Shown here in pieces: positions 6,450-7,032 of a stretch of 7,032 nt of DNA (positions within the stretch are counted from its first letter, which is position 1; every line of letters begins with the position of its first letter). This DNA comes from Planctomycetales bacterium (GTDB lineage Bacteria > Planctomycetota > Planctomycetia > Planctomycetales > Planctomycetaceae). The translations under genes and the position numbers were made by a program. The notes beneath the pieces were generated by a model that was not told the origin of the DNA, made no database searches, and was given only the letters and a program-made list of their open reading frames with translations. The stretch covers positions 1-7,032 of the forward strand of contig JAGVKR010000207.1 of the NCBI GenBank assembly GCA_020050375.1, in the 5' to 3' direction.

Positions 6450-6554
6450 CCGAAAAACAAATGACGAAGGAAAGTCAAAGAAGCAAAAGCTGAAAGGGAC
6501 ATGCTTTTTTGGCCTTTTCGTCTTTTTGATTTTCTTTAGACATTTGTCTTTCGG
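6450..6554. terminator. Long A/T-rich imperfect hairpin, possible (bidirectional) terminator
   Basis: The left arm starts CCGAAAAACAAATG (6450-6463) and pairs with CATTTGTCTTTCGG (6541-6554) with one mismatch. Inward pairing continues imperfectly as an A/G-rich left arm (to about 6495) against a T/C-rich right arm (from about 6505), for example GAAAGTCAAAG against CTTTTTGATTTTC with G-T pairs. A six-T run follows GGGACATGC at 6494-6508. Lying 22 bp past a stop codon, it could terminate transcription. Its composition is unlike the GC-rich surroundings and also fits a repeat remnant. Confidence 0.5.
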
Positions 6555-6565
6555 ATTTCCTGTCG

Positions 6566-6790
6566 CGGCGGGTGCCGGGGTCAAAGCGTCGCCGGTGAAC
6601 TCGGGGTCATAGCCTGTAGCCCGATCGAAAGAGCGAACGCACGGCCAGAACCAAATCGCGAGCGTGGCCCCGTGACCGGCGACGGGGCCACGCTCGCGGA
6701 TTGTGCCGGCCGACCGCCGATTCGGATCGATTCAACGGACTGCATTTGACGCGGCCGATGGATTTGCCGCTTTGACCCCGGCACCCGCCG
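6566..6790. mobile_element. 225-bp element with 23-bp perfect terminal inverted repeats
   Basis: Bases 6566-6588 (beginning CGGCGGGTGCCGGGG) are the exact reverse complement of 6768-6790. Imperfect pairing extends outward to TGTC (6561-6564) and GACA (6796-6799). The interior holds a separate 17-bp perfect hairpin but no gene. This is the build of a MITE or a REPIN-like pair of inverted REP sequences moved by an enzyme encoded elsewhere; a structured RNA with a long closing stem is a less likely alternative. It lies 56 bp upstream of the -35 of the BlaI-family gene. Confidence 0.72.
6657..6698. repeat. 17-bp perfect hairpin inside the 225-bp element
   Basis: CGCGAGCGTGGCCCCGT (6657-6673) is the exact reverse complement of 6682-6698, with an 8-nt loop GACCGGCG. 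It sits near the middle of the element bounded by 6566 and 6790, so the whole can fold as a cruciform or a two-stem RNA. Confidence 0.75.
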
Positions 6791-6846
6791 TCCCTGACAG
6801 AATGTGTCGTGCCCCTGCGGTTCTTCCGCGTGCGAGACGATTTGTC

Positions 6847-6876
6847 TTGACATCCTACGACGCCTTGTAGTAGACT
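6847..6876 (+). promoter_or_regulatory. Sigma70-like promoter of the BlaI-family gene
   Basis: A perfect -35 TTGACA (6847-6852) is followed, after 18 bp, by TAGACT (6871-6876), matching four of six bases of the -10 consensus. Transcription would begin near 6883, about 45 bases before the GTG start. One dyad lies between the -35 and -10 and another over the start point. Confidence 0.6.
6853..6873. promoter_or_regulatory. Putative BlaI-type operator 1
   Basis: TCCTAC (6853-6858) and GTAGTAG (6867-6873) form an imperfect inverted repeat with an 8-bp spacer, filling the gap between -35 and -10 and running into the -10. BlaI/MecI repressors bind TACA/TGTA-type dyads, so a CTAC/GTAG dyad in front of a BlaI-family gene is a plausible autoregulatory site. 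Confidence 0.5.
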
Positions 6877-6879
6877 TGG

Positions 6880-6898
6880 CTCCTACGGTATGTAGTAG
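6880..6898. promoter_or_regulatory. Putative BlaI-type operator 2
   Basis: CTCCTAC (6880-6886) and GTAGTAG (6892-6898) are an inverted repeat (six of seven pairs) with a 5-bp spacer, over the expected transcription start. Both half-sites repeat those of operator 1, with the spacer three bases shorter. Repressor dimers here would block initiation. Confidence 0.55.
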
Positions 6899-6913
6899 CA
6901 CCGCAGGAACGAT

Positions 6914-6919
6914 GGGGAG
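6914..6919 (+). promoter_or_regulatory. Ribosome binding site for the BlaI-family gene
   Basis: GGGGAG is eight bases before GTG 6928. The ATG at 6912 overlaps this site but is in another frame, so GTG is the chosen start. Confidence 0.65.
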
Positions 6920-6927
6920 TCAAAATC

Positions 6928-7016
6928 GTGACGCCGCGCAGGACGGATCTCAGCGAGTCCGAGCTGGAAATTCTCAAGGCCCTGTGGGAGGTGGGCGCCG
7001 CCACTGTCCGCGAGCT
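6928..7016 (+). CDS. BlaI/MecI-family transcriptional repressor (3' truncated)
   Basis: Only 29 full codons are present before the native sequence ends. The product, starting from GTG, begins MTPRRTDLSESELEILKALW and continues EVGAATVRE. This is the first helix and start of the winged-helix domain of the penicillinase repressor family (compare the family pattern 'LTEAELEIMEVLW..G.ATVREV'). Family members of about 120-130 aa bind as dimers to operators at their own promoter and at a neighbouring gene. They are usually paired with a membrane M56/BlaR1 peptidase that removes them upon a signal; any such partner would lie past the contig end. Planctomycetes carry many such pairs not linked to beta-lactam resistance, so resistance should not be assumed. 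Translation beyond base 7016 (DRKST) comes from adapter. Confidence 0.85.
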
Positions 7017-7032
7017 AGATCGGAAGAGCACA
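7017..7032. other. Illumina TruSeq adapter sequence at contig end (artefact)
   Basis: The final 16 bases, AGATCGGAAGAGCACA, equal the first 16 bases of the standard TruSeq Read 1 adapter. They are not genomic and should be trimmed. Their exact position at the end of the contig makes chance identity negligible. Confidence 0.95.

Larger units (their letters stand above)
6429..6927. other. Gene-free repeat and control region, about 500 bp
   Basis: No credible coding sequence on either strand. From left to right it holds an A-rich then T-rich imperfect inverted repeat (6450-6554), a 225-bp element with 23-bp perfect terminal inverted repeats (6566-6790), and a promoter with two dyads in front of the BlaI-family gene (6847-6898). 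Frames of 67-139 codons crossing this region have low-complexity K- or F/S-rich products and are rejected. Confidence 0.7.

Noticed and set aside
6165..6584. Minus-strand frame with K- and F/S-rich product crossing the A/T-rich hairpin
   Set aside because: The product is the translation of a low-complexity inverted repeat and overlaps the better-supported 83-aa gene.
6581..6901. 106-codon minus-strand frame in the repeat/promoter region
   Set aside because: It crosses the 225-bp element's right end and the blaI promoter, and its product is compositional; no ribosome binding site.

Overview
The window looks like a contig from a GC-rich (about 60% by eye) environmental bacterium, most likely a planctomycete of the Pirellulales type. 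This is an inference from the mix of genes and repeats, not from a marker gene. It rests on scarce Shine-Dalgarno sequences, many GC-rich intergenic palindromes, 'nuisance' repeats that generate spurious reading frames, a large secreted protein of unrecognised family, and a BlaI-family repressor. The contig begins inside a gene. Its last 16 bases (7017-7032) are the Illumina TruSeq adapter, so the native sequence ends at about 7016.

Layout, all genes on the + strand. (1) 3-641: 3' part of a xylose-isomerase-like TIM-barrel sugar phosphate isomerase/epimerase. (2) 642-974: non-coding leader with two hairpins, one a nearly perfect G/C-rich palindrome. (3) 975-3995: a three-gene polysaccharide block. 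It encodes a UDP-HexNAc 6-dehydrogenase (WbpA/TviB type), a UDP-sugar 4-epimerase (WbpP/TviC type) and a specialised NusG paralogue (RfaH/UpxY/LoaP type). (4) 4019-4206: a MITE-like element with 42-44 bp inverted ends. (5) 4343-6067: a 574-aa secreted protein of unknown function with a clear signal peptide and a good ribosome binding site. (6) 6177-6428: an 83-aa hypothetical protein. (7) 6429-6927: about 500 bp without genes. It holds a long A/T-rich imperfect hairpin, a 225-bp element bounded by 23-bp perfect inverted repeats with an internal 17-bp hairpin, and a sigma70-like promoter overlaid by two dyads. (8) 6928-7016: start of a BlaI/MecI-family repressor, cut off by the end of the contig.

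How the parts fit: the dehydrogenase and epimerase would together make an N-acetyl-hexosaminuronic acid nucleotide (for example UDP-GalNAcA from UDP-GlcNAc) for a surface polysaccharide. The NusG paralogue is the kind of factor that lets RNA polymerase read through long polysaccharide operons. The strong hairpins just before the dehydrogenase gene are candidate sites of such control, but this is a hypothesis. The blaI promoter has dyads between its -35 and -10 and over the expected start point, which is the geometry of autorepression. I saw no wholly new system. The most informative items are the repeat elements, the blaI control region and the adapter at the contig end.
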